Shown here one piece after another: positions 26,537-32,895 of a stretch of 33,347 nt of DNA. How positions within the stretch are numbered: position 1 is the stretch's first letter; every line of letters begins with the position of its first letter. The notes beneath the pieces were generated by a model, which saw only the letters and a list, made by a program, of their open reading frames with translations, was not told the origin of the DNA and searched no databases. The stretch spans positions 1 to 33,347 of the forward strand of contig VBDU01000085.1 of NCBI GenBank assembly GCA_005883625.1, given 5' to 3'. This DNA is from Chloroflexota bacterium (GTDB taxonomy: Bacteria; Chloroflexota; Limnocylindria; P2-11E). The translations under genes were made by a program, and so were the position numbers.

Positions 26537-27529
26537 GTGCTCGCAGGGGCGGGGGAAGGGATCCCCGCGGCGCGAAGCGCCACCCTTCCGCCCCGGAACG
26601 AGGGGGCGGACACCGATCCGGCGAGCGCGCTCCTCGACGCGTACTCGCAAGCCGTCATCCGCGTCGTCGAGCGCGTCGCACCGAGCGTCGTCAACGTCCG
26701 GCGGGGCCGCGCCGGCGGAAGCGGCGTGATCGTCACCCCTGACGGCTACACGCTCACCAACGCCCACGTCGTCGAGGGCGCCAGCGCGGTCGACGTGACG
26801 CTCGGCAGCGGCGCGGAAGCGCGCGCGCCGGTCGTCGGCGCCGACGCGGCGACCGACCTCGCGGTCATCCGCATTCCCGGCTCGGGCCTGCAAGCCGCCG
26901 AGCTCGCCGACAGCGACGCGCTCCGCGTGGGTCAGCTCGTCATCGCGATCGGCGATCCGCTCGGCTTCCACTCGACGGTGACGACCGGTGTCGTGAGCGC
27001 GCTCGGACGCTCGCTCCGGGGATCGGACGGCCGGGTCATCGAGAACGTGATCCAGACCGACGCGGCGCTCAACCCGGGGAACTCGGGCGGCCCGCTCGTC
27101 GACACGCACGCCAAGGTCATCGGCATCAACACGGCGATCATCCCGATGGCGCAGGGCATCTGCTTTGCGATCCCGGCGACGACCGCGCGGCTCGTCGCGG
27201 CGACGCTCATCCGGGACGGCCGCGTCCGCCGCGCGTATCTCGGGATCAGCGGCGCCGCGACGCCGATCGGCCGGCCGCTCGCGGCGGAGCTCGGGCTCGC
27301 GAACACCGCGGGCATCCGCGTCCTCGACGTGGTCGCCGGTGGCCCGGCGGAGCGCGCCGGCGTGCGCGCGCGCGACCTCCTGGTGTCGCTCGACGCGGTC
27401 GCCCTCGGGACGCTGTCGGATCTGCAGCGCGCGCTCGCCGCCGACCGGATCGGCCGCGCGGCGACCCTCGCGCTCATCCGGCACGGCGAGCTCCTCCAGC
27501 TGAGCGTGACGCCGGCCGAGGCGAGCTGA
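26537..27529 (+). CDS. HtrA/DegP-like serine protease with PDZ domain
   Basis: A 330-residue trypsin-like protease. The catalytic triad is clear: His77 (LTNAHVV), Asp107 (ATDLAVI) and Ser183 (NPGNSGGPL). A PDZ domain (about 235-325; YLGISG, VVAGGPAERAGVRARDLLVS) follows. Unlike classic HtrA it has no signal peptide or membrane anchor: the first 45 residues are hydrophilic (MLAGAGEGIPAARSATLPPR). It should therefore act in the cytoplasm unless the start is wrong. GTG at 26537 comes directly after the stop of the RHH-like gene, so the two are translated together. This pairing suggests proteolysis of, or under control of, that regulator, which is speculation. Confidence 0.93.
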   Translation: MLAGAGEGIPAARSATLPPRNEGADTDPASALLDAYSQAVIRVVERVAPSVVNVRRGRAGGSGVIVTPDGYTLTNAHVVEGASAVDVTLGSGAEARAPVVGADAATDLAVIRIPGSGLQAAELADSDALRVGQLVIAIGDPLGFHSTVTTGVVSALGRSLRGSDGRVIENVIQTDAALNPGNSGGPLVDTHAKVIGINTAIIPMAQGICFAIPATTARLVAATLIRDGRVRRAYLGISGAATPIGRPLAAELGLANTAGIRVLDVVAGGPAERAGVRARDLLVSLDAVALGTLSDLQRALAADRIGRAATLALIRHGELLQLSVTPAEAS

Positions 27530-27533
27530 CGTC

Positions 27534-27552
27534 GAGGGGGCTTTGCCCCCTC
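27534..27552. repeat. GC-rich hairpin after the HtrA-like gene
   Basis: Perfect arms gagggggc and gccccctc around ttt, 5 bp after the protease stop codon. It is a member of the local hairpin family and, in this place, could stop or pause transcription, but no T-run follows. Confidence 0.85.
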
Positions 27553-27579
27553 GGACCCCGAGCGTGTGACGATGGCGGC

Positions 27580-28440
27580 GTGGACGTGGTCATCCGCCGC
27601 GCGCGTCCGGCCGACGAGCGCGACGTCCGCGCCGCGGTGCGGACCATCTGGGGCGGGCAGGATCGCGTGCCCGCGCTGTTCGACCGCTGGGTGACGCACC
27701 GGACCGGGCCGTTCTTCGTCGCCGAGGTGGACGGCCGCGTCGTCGCCATGGGCAAGCTCACGGTCGTCGGCGAGCGGGAGGCGTGGCTCGAGGGCGGGCG
27801 CGTCGCGCCGCGCTGGCGGCGCAAGGGCCTCGCGACGGCGCTCATCGCGCACCGGCTCGCGTACGCCGCGAAACGCGGCTTCACGGTGGCGCGCTTCTCC
27901 ACGGCCTCCGACAACGTGCCGATCCACCGCGCCGCGAGACGGTTCGGCTTCCGGCGCGCTCGCGCGTACGTGCGGTACGAGGCGCGCGCCGTGCGCGGCG
28001 AGCCGCCAGGCCGGGCGCGCCCGAACGATGCGCGGGCGATCCTCCGGCTGGCCGGACCGTACGTGCGGATCCCGGCGGGCTGGGAGTGGCGCGCGCTCAC
28101 GGTGTCCGACGTCCGCCTCGCGATCGCGCGCGGTCACGCCTTCGTGGCGGGCGAGCGCGCGGTGCGCGCCGCCGCGATCGTGGGCCGCGCGGACGAGGAC
28201 TCGCTTCCCGTGATCGCCCTCGGCGGGAGCGGCCGCGAGCTGCGAGAGCTCCTGGCCGGCCTTCGCGGCGAGGCGGCGCGGCGCGGATCGAACCGCGTGA
28301 GCCTCTACGCCGCCGATCCCGCGGCGCGGCGCGCGGCGGCCGCCGCCGGCTACCGGCGGCCGTGGAGCGGGGCCGCCTACCTCTATGAGAAGTCGCTCAG
28401 GCCGCGAGCTGGATCAGGGCCTTCGCCTGGTCGACGGTGA
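27580..28440 (+). CDS. GNAT family N-acetyltransferase with second GNAT-like half
   Basis: A 286-residue protein. The first half (1-135) is a standard GNAT domain: IRRARPADERDVRAAV, FFVAEVDGRVVAMGKL, then the acetyl-CoA loop VAPRWRRKGLATALIAH and the C-terminal SDNVPIHRAARRFGFRRAR. The second half (about 150-280) has the same strand order in worn form (AHAFVAGERAVRAAA-like, then GEAARRGSNRVSLYAADPAA) with no clear CoA loop. Tandem GNATs acetylate small molecules or proteins; the substrate is unknown. Start is GTG at 27580. The final residues overlap the convergent DUF1059 gene by 44 bp, so the true C-terminus may be less conserved. Confidence 0.85.
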   Translation: MDVVIRRARPADERDVRAAVRTIWGGQDRVPALFDRWVTHRTGPFFVAEVDGRVVAMGKLTVVGEREAWLEGGRVAPRWRRKGLATALIAHRLAYAAKRGFTVARFSTASDNVPIHRAARRFGFRRARAYVRYEARAVRGEPPGRARPNDARAILRLAGPYVRIPAGWEWRALTVSDVRLAIARGHAFVAGERAVRAAAIVGRADEDSLPVIALGGSGRELRELLAGLRGEAARRGSNRVSLYAADPAARRAAAAAGYRRPWSGAAYLYEKSLRPRAGSGPSPGRR

Positions 28441-28555
28441 TGTCCTGGCCGTGGATGTCCCTCGCGTGCAGCTGCGCCATGCGCACGATCTCGTCCTCAC
28501 TCGTGCTGCGGACCTCGAAGCCGCAGGGGCAACGCAGGCTCTTCAGCTCCGCCAT
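28397..28555 (-). CDS. DUF1059 small protein
   Basis: A 52-residue protein: MAELKSLRCPCGFEVRSTSE followed by DEIVRMAQLHARDIHGQDIT. This is the DUF1059 pattern with CxCGFE and a conserved His-rich helix (AxxHARxxHG), which may bind metal. Function of the family is unknown. The ATG at 28555 lies 10 bp after the stop of the ABM-fold gene, so the two form an operon. It overlaps the convergent acetyltransferase gene by 44 bp. Confidence 0.85.
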   Translation of the reverse strand: MAELKSLRCPCGFEVRSTSEDEIVRMAQLHARDIHGQDITVDQAKALIQLAA

Positions 28556-28565
28556 CGGCCACTCT

Positions 28566-28865
28566 CTACCACCGGTTCCACTCGCTGTCCACCCACACGC
28601 GCACTTCGGGCTCGCCTTCGAACAGCTTGCCGAAGAAGTCCTTGATCTGGGGAGAGCCGGCGAACTTCTGCAGGCCCTCGAGGCTTGACCACGTGTCCAC
28701 GCCTAGGAACGCGCGCTGGTCCTGCGGGTCGAGATAGACGTCGTGCGTGATGTCGCCCGCCTGCTTCGCCGCGTCCTTCGTCGTGCGCGTCACATCGTCG
28801 TGGTACTTCTTGGCCGCTGCCGGACCCTCGCGCAGCCTGCCCCGGATCGTCACCGTGTACTTCAT
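28566..28865 (-). CDS. ABM-fold (monooxygenase-like dimeric barrel) protein
   Basis: A 99-residue protein beginning MKYTVTIRGRLREGPAAAKK. The pattern of a first strand, a helix (AAAKKYHDDVTRTTKDAAKQ), a middle strand (HDVYLDPQDQRAFLGVDTWS), another helix (SLEGLQKFAGSPQIKDFF) and a last strand (EPEVRVWVDSEW) fits the dimeric alpha/beta barrel of the antibiotic biosynthesis monooxygenase group. Some members act on quinols or polyketides, and many have no known substrate. A strong ribosome site (GGAAGGAGGA) precedes the ATG at 28865. It is divergent from the SARP-like gene across 64 bp that carry SARP-type heptad repeats. Confidence 0.8.
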   Translation of the reverse strand: MKYTVTIRGRLREGPAAAKKYHDDVTRTTKDAAKQAGDITHDVYLDPQDQRAFLGVDTWSSLEGLQKFAGSPQIKDFFGKLFEGEPEVRVWVDSEWNRW

Positions 28866-28909
28866 GCGGTCCTCCTTCCCTCGCGCACCGGCCATCCTCG
28901 ACCGTCTCC

Positions 28910-28927
28910 CTTGTGATTTCCTTGTGA
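28910..28927. promoter_or_regulatory. Direct heptad repeats with SARP-site spacing
   Basis: cttgtga at 28910-28916 and again at 28921-28927, four bases apart (11-bp period), lie in the 64-bp gap between the ABM-fold gene and the SARP-like gene, ending two bases before the latter's ATG. SARP regulators are known to bind direct heptads with 4-bp spacers, so this is a candidate target for the adjacent regulator. Confidence 0.5.
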
Positions 28928-28929
28928 CC

Positions 28930-29679
28930 ATGCGCGTCTCGATCTGCGGCCGGCTGGTCATCGAGAGCGGCGAGCACGTCGTCGACGAGGCCGCTCTTCC
29001 CGGCCGGCTCGGACGGCGGCTCTGGGCGTACCTCGTGCTGAACCGGCGGCGGCCGGTCGGTCGCGGGGAGCTCATCGCGGCGCTGTGGGGCGACGCCGAG
29101 CCCGACGCCGCCGACGCGAGCCTGAACGCGCTCGTCAGCCGGATCCGCGGCGCGCTCGCGCGTGCCCCGGACGGCGGTGCGGAGCTTCGTGGGGCGACCG
29201 GGAGCTACTCGCTCGTCCTGCCCGCCGACGCCTTCGTCGATCGCGAGCGGGCGTGGTCGGCGATCCATCACGTGCAGGCGATCCGTCGCGCCGGGGACGT
29301 CGGCGGCGCTTGGGCCGAGGCGGTCATCGCGAACGAGATCGCCGCCCGCGGCTTCCTCCCCGGCGAGGACGGCGACTGGATCGAGGCTGAGCGCCGCGTC
29401 CTCCGGGACGTCGAGCTCCAGGCGCTCGAGGCCATCGCCGAGGCCGAGATCGATCAGCGCCGGCCGTCCGAGGCCGAGCGGGTCGCCCGGCGCCTCATCG
29501 CGCGCGATGCGCTCCGCGAGTCGGGATACCGCCTCCTCATGCGGGCCCTCGCGGCCGCGGGCAACGGCGCGCAGGCCGCGCGCGTGATGGAGGAGTGCCG
29601 GCTCGCGCTGGGCGGCGCGGCGGTCGCACCGTCGGCGGAGACCCTGCGCGTGTACCGGGAGGTCAGCGGAGCCGGTTGA
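28930..29679 (+). CDS. SARP-like transcription regulator with BTAD domain
   Basis: A 249-residue protein. The first about 95 residues form an OmpR-like winged helix as in SARP regulators: VSICGRLVIESGEHVVDEAA, RLWAYLVLNRRRPVGRGELI, ALWGDAEPDAADASLNALVS and RIRGAL. The BTAD helical domain follows (about 105-245): EAVIANEIAARGFLPGEDGD, ELQALEAIAEAEIDQRRPSE, ARRLIARDALRESGYRLLMR. It keeps none of the ATPase or TPR extensions of large SARPs. SARPs activate secondary-metabolite or stress genes. The ATG at 28930 has no ribosome site, and direct heptad repeats lie immediately upstream, suggesting control of itself and of the divergent ABM/DUF1059 pair. The 3' end overlaps the convergent NrtS gene by 17 bp. 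Confidence 0.9.
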   Translation: MRVSICGRLVIESGEHVVDEAALPGRLGRRLWAYLVLNRRRPVGRGELIAALWGDAEPDAADASLNALVSRIRGALARAPDGGAELRGATGSYSLVLPADAFVDRERAWSAIHHVQAIRRAGDVGGAWAEAVIANEIAARGFLPGEDGDWIEAERRVLRDVELQALEAIAEAEIDQRRPSEAERVARRLIARDALRESGYRLLMRALAAAGNGAQAARVMEECRLALGGAAVAPSAETLRVYREVSGAG

Positions 29680-29974
29680 CCTCGAGCGCGGAGTACGTCG
29701 AGACCGAGTACGGCACGAGGTACGTGAGCGCGATCTTGCCGGCGACGAGGGCGGTGAACATCCCGCTCACGACGACGTCGAGCTGGTTGATCAGGAAGAG
29801 GATCGTCCCGACGACGGCGGCGACGCGGAGCGCGCGATCGCGCACCCTCGGGTAAAGGATCGCGTGACGCCAGCAGCGGTGCTCGATCGCGACGCGGTGG
29901 TCGATCGTGCCGCCCGCGACCGGAAAGCCGTAGCGGGGCCTCCGGCCGCAGACAGTGCAGCGCGGCTCGCTCAG
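29663..29974 (-). CDS. NrtS-like membrane protein with N-terminal zinc-ribbon-like part, probable CTG start
   Basis: The C-terminal 60 residues (RVAAVVGTILFLINQLDVVV, ALTYLVPYSVSTYSALE) match the small nitrate/nitrite transporter NrtS family with two membrane helices. The reading frame continues upstream of the GTG at 29845 with a convincing Cys/His segment: PRCTVCGRRPRYGFPVAGG, then IDHRVAIEHRCWRHAILYP (CxxC, then H and C). No ATG, GTG or TTG occurs in that upstream part. A CTG at 29974 overlaps the stop of the acyl-CoA dehydrogenase gene in the form CTGA, like the usual ATGA coupling, and would give 103 residues. The choice of CTG is inference; the alternative is the GTG at 29845 with 60 residues. 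Confidence 0.72.
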   Translation of the reverse strand: MSEPRCTVCGRRPRYGFPVAGGTIDHRVAIEHRCWRHAILYPRVRDRALRVAAVVGTILFLINQLDVVVSGMFTALVAGKIALTYLVPYSVSTYSALEVNRLR

Positions 29975-31122
29975 ACCGGGTCGAGTCCCAGCGCGATCCG
30001 GCCGCTGAAGAGGTACGACCGTCGCTCGTGCCAGGGGTGGAAGCGGATGCCCTGGATGTCACGGAAGGCGCGCTCGATGCCCGCGGCGCGGAAGAACGAT
30101 CCGCCGCCGACCGCCTCCATCGCGCACGACACCGCGCGCGTCGCCGAGCGGCTGAAGATCGTCTTGCGCTTGTACGAGATGTTCGAGAGCCCGTGGCTCG
30201 GCGTGTAGTCGAGCCCCTTCGCGGTCGCGACCATGTCGTCGTAGGCCGCCTGAGCGTTCGCGAGCTCGGTGTCCATCTCGCCGACGGTGATCTGCACGAT
30301 CGGGTCGTCTCGCTTTTTCTGGACGTGCGCGACCGCCAGCTCGCGCGCCGACTCCGCGACGCCGAGGTACGCGGCGCAGACGAGTGGCCAAATGAGTGGC
30401 GTCACGACGTCGAAGAAGGGCGCCCACGTCCCCTTCGGCCGGCGCACCGACACCCCGGCGTCCGCCACGTCGACGTTCTCGATGACGATGTCGTTCGAGC
30501 CGGTCCCGCGCATCCCGAGGGTGCGCCAGTTGTCCTGGATCGTGACGCCGGGCTGGTGCAGGTTCACGCCGAAGTGGAGGACGGTCGGTCCCTTCTCGGG
30601 ATCGTCGTAGATGCCGGTGGTGAGGAGCAGATCGCCGGACGGCCCCCCGCTCCCGAAGATCTTGCGCGCGTTGAAGACGTAGCCGCCGTTCTTCTTTTCG
30701 AGCTTGCCCGAGCCGTCGACCCAATCGGACCCGCCGCTCGAGACGAGCACCAGCTCCTCGGCCGCGATCCGCCGCAGGAGCGGCTCCGCCGGCGGCGTCG
30801 CGTTGTGACGGTGGCGCCAGACGAGCGCCTGGAGCAGGTGCGAGTGCATCGAGTACGCGAGCGCGGTGGACCCGCACCCGCGCGCGATCGCGCGGATGAT
30901 CTCGCAGTGATCTTCGTAAGAGGCGCCGCCGCCACCGAGCTCGGTGGGCACCGGTGCGGAGAAGAGCTTCGCCTTCTTGAGCGCGGCGTAGTTCTCCGCG
31001 ACGAAGGTGTCGTCGGCGTCGTGCTGCGCGGCGCGCGTCGCGAAATCCGCCGCGAGCTCCCGCGCGACGGCGACGAAGTCGGTGCGCGGCGCCGCGGACG
31101 GCGTCACGGTCTGGGTGGCCAT
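29971..31122 (-). CDS. Acyl-CoA dehydrogenase family flavoprotein
   Basis: A 383-residue protein of the acyl-CoA dehydrogenase superfamily. Seen: the N-terminal helical domain (LFSAPVPTELGGGGASYEDH), the beta domain (VSSGGSDWVDGSGKLEKKNG, GYVFNARKIFGSGG), TLGMRGTGSNDIVIENVDV, and the C-terminal helices ending SFFRAAGIERAFRDIQGIRF, HPWHERRSYLFSGRIALGLD. That His-rich end and the lack of an obvious catalytic Glu recall flavin monooxygenases of this fold (DszC/HsaA type) rather than fatty-acid oxidation enzymes, but I cannot decide. The ATG at 31122 has a strong ribosome site (GAGGAGGGA). It is divergent from the HxlR-type regulator, which probably controls it. Confidence 0.88.
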   Translation of the reverse strand: MATQTVTPSAAPRTDFVAVARELAADFATRAAQHDADDTFVAENYAALKKAKLFSAPVPTELGGGGASYEDHCEIIRAIARGCGSTALAYSMHSHLLQALVWRHRHNATPPAEPLLRRIAAEELVLVSSGGSDWVDGSGKLEKKNGGYVFNARKIFGSGGPSGDLLLTTGIYDDPEKGPTVLHFGVNLHQPGVTIQDNWRTLGMRGTGSNDIVIENVDVADAGVSVRRPKGTWAPFFDVVTPLIWPLVCAAYLGVAESARELAVAHVQKKRDDPIVQITVGEMDTELANAQAAYDDMVATAKGLDYTPSHGLSNISYKRKTIFSRSATRAVSCAMEAVGGGSFFRAAGIERAFRDIQGIRFHPWHERRSYLFSGRIALGLDPV

Positions 31123-31186
31123 GTGTGTCCCTCCTCACGGGTAGCGCTGTTCAGCCGAGACTGTCCCCGGCGCCGCGGCGAGGCTA

Positions 31187-31201
31187 GTACAAAACCTGTA
31201 C
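31187..31201. promoter_or_regulatory. GTACA-N5-TGTAC palindrome, candidate HxlR operator
   Basis: Perfect 5-bp inverted repeat with a 5-bp spacer in the 115-bp gap between the divergent flavoprotein and HxlR-type genes. The spacing equals that of the QsrR operator (GTATA-N5-TATAC), a member of the same regulator family, so it is a likely binding site for the adjacent regulator. Confidence 0.6.
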
Positions 31202-31237
31202 CGACGGCCACTCTGCGCCGGTGGCAGACTGAGCGGC

Positions 31238-31927
31238 GTGCGCACGTATGGCCAGTACTGCCCGGTGGCGAGGGCGGCCGAGGTCCTGGGCGACCGCTGG
31301 ACGCTTCTCGTGGTCCGCGACCTGGCCGAAGGCGCCCACCGGTTCAGTGAGCTTTCACAGGGGCTGCCGGGGATGTCGCGGACGCTGCTCACCCAGCGCC
31401 TGCGCGCGCTCGAGCGGGAAGGGATCGTCGAGCGCCGTTCGAACGGCGGCGGTCACCGCGAGTACTGGCTCACGGAGATCGGCGAGGACCTGAAGCCGGC
31501 GCTCCTGGCACTTGGCGACTGGGCGGCGCGGAACTACTCGCGCGACCCGGTTCGCCGCGAGCTCGACGCCCGCCTGATGCTCTTCTGGGTGGCACGGCAC
31601 GTCCGCCGCGAGGCCCTGCCCCAGGGCCGGTTCCTCGCACGTTTCGACTTCCGCGCGCCGCGCACCTCGACGATCTGGCTCCTGTGCCAGGACGGAGAGC
31701 CGACGGTGTGCACCGAGGATCCCGGCTTCGAGCCGGACCTCGTCGTCACGACCGACCTCACGACGCTCAACCGCGTCTTCGCGGGGCGGCTCGCTCTGAG
31801 CGCGGCGCTCCGCGACCGGACGATCGAGCTCGCAGGCGCTTCCGCCGCGGTGCGCGGCTTCGCCCGCTGGTTCGGGTACAGCCCTTTCGCCGGGACCGGG
31901 CGTCTGATGGCGGCGAAGACGGCTTAA
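31238..31927 (+). CDS. HxlR family regulator with C-terminal SCP2-like domain
   Basis: A 229-residue protein. The HxlR/DUF24 winged helix (1-105) is plain: QYCPVARAAEVLGDRWTLLV, VRDLAEGAHRFSELSQGLPG, MSRTLLTQRLRALEREGIVE, and YWLTEIGEDL. A conserved N-terminal Cys (Cys8) sits where redox- or quinone-sensing members of the family have theirs. The C-terminal half (about 120-229; FDFRAPRTSTIWLLCQDGEP, VVTTDLTTLNRVFAGRLAL) looks like an SCP2 lipid-binding domain, which may sense a hydrophobic ligand. Start is GTG at 31238. It is divergent from a flavoprotein with a palindrome between them. The stop overlaps the convergent GNAT stop within TTAA. Confidence 0.92.
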   Translation: MRTYGQYCPVARAAEVLGDRWTLLVVRDLAEGAHRFSELSQGLPGMSRTLLTQRLRALEREGIVERRSNGGGHREYWLTEIGEDLKPALLALGDWAARNYSRDPVRRELDARLMLFWVARHVRREALPQGRFLARFDFRAPRTSTIWLLCQDGEPTVCTEDPGFEPDLVVTTDLTTLNRVFAGRLALSAALRDRTIELAGASAAVRGFARWFGYSPFAGTGRLMAAKTA

Positions 31928-32871
31928 CGCGCGGCTTTCACGTACTGCACCCAGCCCGGGATCCGCACGTAGCCAAGCTCTTCGTTGAGATGCAGGATCG
32001 GCGCGTTCTCGCCGTCGTTCTCCGTACGCACGCGCTCGACGCCGAGCGCGACCGCCTGCATCAGCGTCTCGAGCTTGAGCGCTCGCGCGACGCCTCGGCC
32101 GCGCACCCTCCGCGCGGTGCCGGTCCAGTCCGTCCACACGTTACCGCGCGCGGGCGGGTAGAGGAGCACCGAGACGCCCACGAGCTCGTCGCCCTGGCGC
32201 GCGATCCACATGCGGTCCTCGCGGATGCCGGGCGTGGCGAACCACTTCATGAAGGTCTCGAAGGATTCGCGCACGTGCGGGATGGTCCGCGGGACATCCA
32301 GCGCGGCCTCCTCGCTCATGTCGTAGAGCTTGCGCAGCTTGTCGGGATCGGTGTCGCGATCGAGCGTGAGGATCGCGATCCTCTGCTCGCGCATCCGCGC
32401 GCGGTAGCGCTCGGACATCTCACGCAGGCGCGGCCCGGTCGCGCGGAGATCGAGCTCCCACGCCCTGCTGCGCCGCTCCTCGCGGTAGCCGCGTACGCGC
32501 AGGAGGGCGGCCAGCGCGGCGTCATCCTCTCGCGCGGCGGCGGCGAAGAGCGCCGCGCCGTCACGGCGCGAGCGCTCTTCGATGAAGTCGTACGCCTCGC
32601 CGAGGCCGTCGCGCTCCGCCGGGAAGAGGTCCACGGCTAGCTCGTCGAAGCGCTCGGGCATCTTCTCCCAGGCGGGGTGCGTGCGGCCGACATAGCCGAC
32701 GACACGCACGTCGCGAAGGGCCATGTGCCGGTCGACCGTGGCGTCGGGGTCGTGCATCTCCCACCACGACCGGACGATCCCGGGGTCGAGCGGCTCGTCC
32801 GGGAACAGCGCGGTCAGGACGTCGGCCTCGGCGGCGGCGTCGTGCAGCGTCGCCGGGCGGAAGGTGAGCAC
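31924..32871 (-). CDS. Tandem GNAT-type acetyltransferase
   Basis: A 315-residue protein with two GNAT-like halves. The first (about 1-140; LTFRPATLHDAAAEADVLTA, VVGYVGRTHPAWEKMPERFD) lacks a clear acetyl-CoA loop. The second (about 150-315) is complete: IAILTLDRDTDPDKLRKLYD, MWIARQGDELVGVSVLL, the CoA loop TARRVRGRGVARALKLE, and a final NDGENAPILHLNEELGY, then VRIPGWVQYVKA. This two-domain layout is frequent in actinobacterial and Chloroflexota GNATs. GTG at 32871 is chosen as start since upstream codons run antisense through the HAD gene and are not conserved. Substrate unknown. Confidence 0.88.
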   Translation of the reverse strand: MLTFRPATLHDAAAEADVLTALFPDEPLDPGIVRSWWEMHDPDATVDRHMALRDVRVVGYVGRTHPAWEKMPERFDELAVDLFPAERDGLGEAYDFIEERSRRDGAALFAAAAREDDAALAALLRVRGYREERRSRAWELDLRATGPRLREMSERYRARMREQRIAILTLDRDTDPDKLRKLYDMSEEAALDVPRTIPHVRESFETFMKWFATPGIREDRMWIARQGDELVGVSVLLYPPARGNVWTDWTGTARRVRGRGVARALKLETLMQAVALGVERVRTENDGENAPILHLNEELGYVRIPGWVQYVKAAR

Positions 32872-32895
32872 GGGTGGGGCAGCATACGGCGCGCG

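Noticed and set aside
27534..27552. Rho-independent terminator after the protease gene
   Set aside because: The stem is strong but no T-run follows on either side; it fits the repeated hairpin family better.
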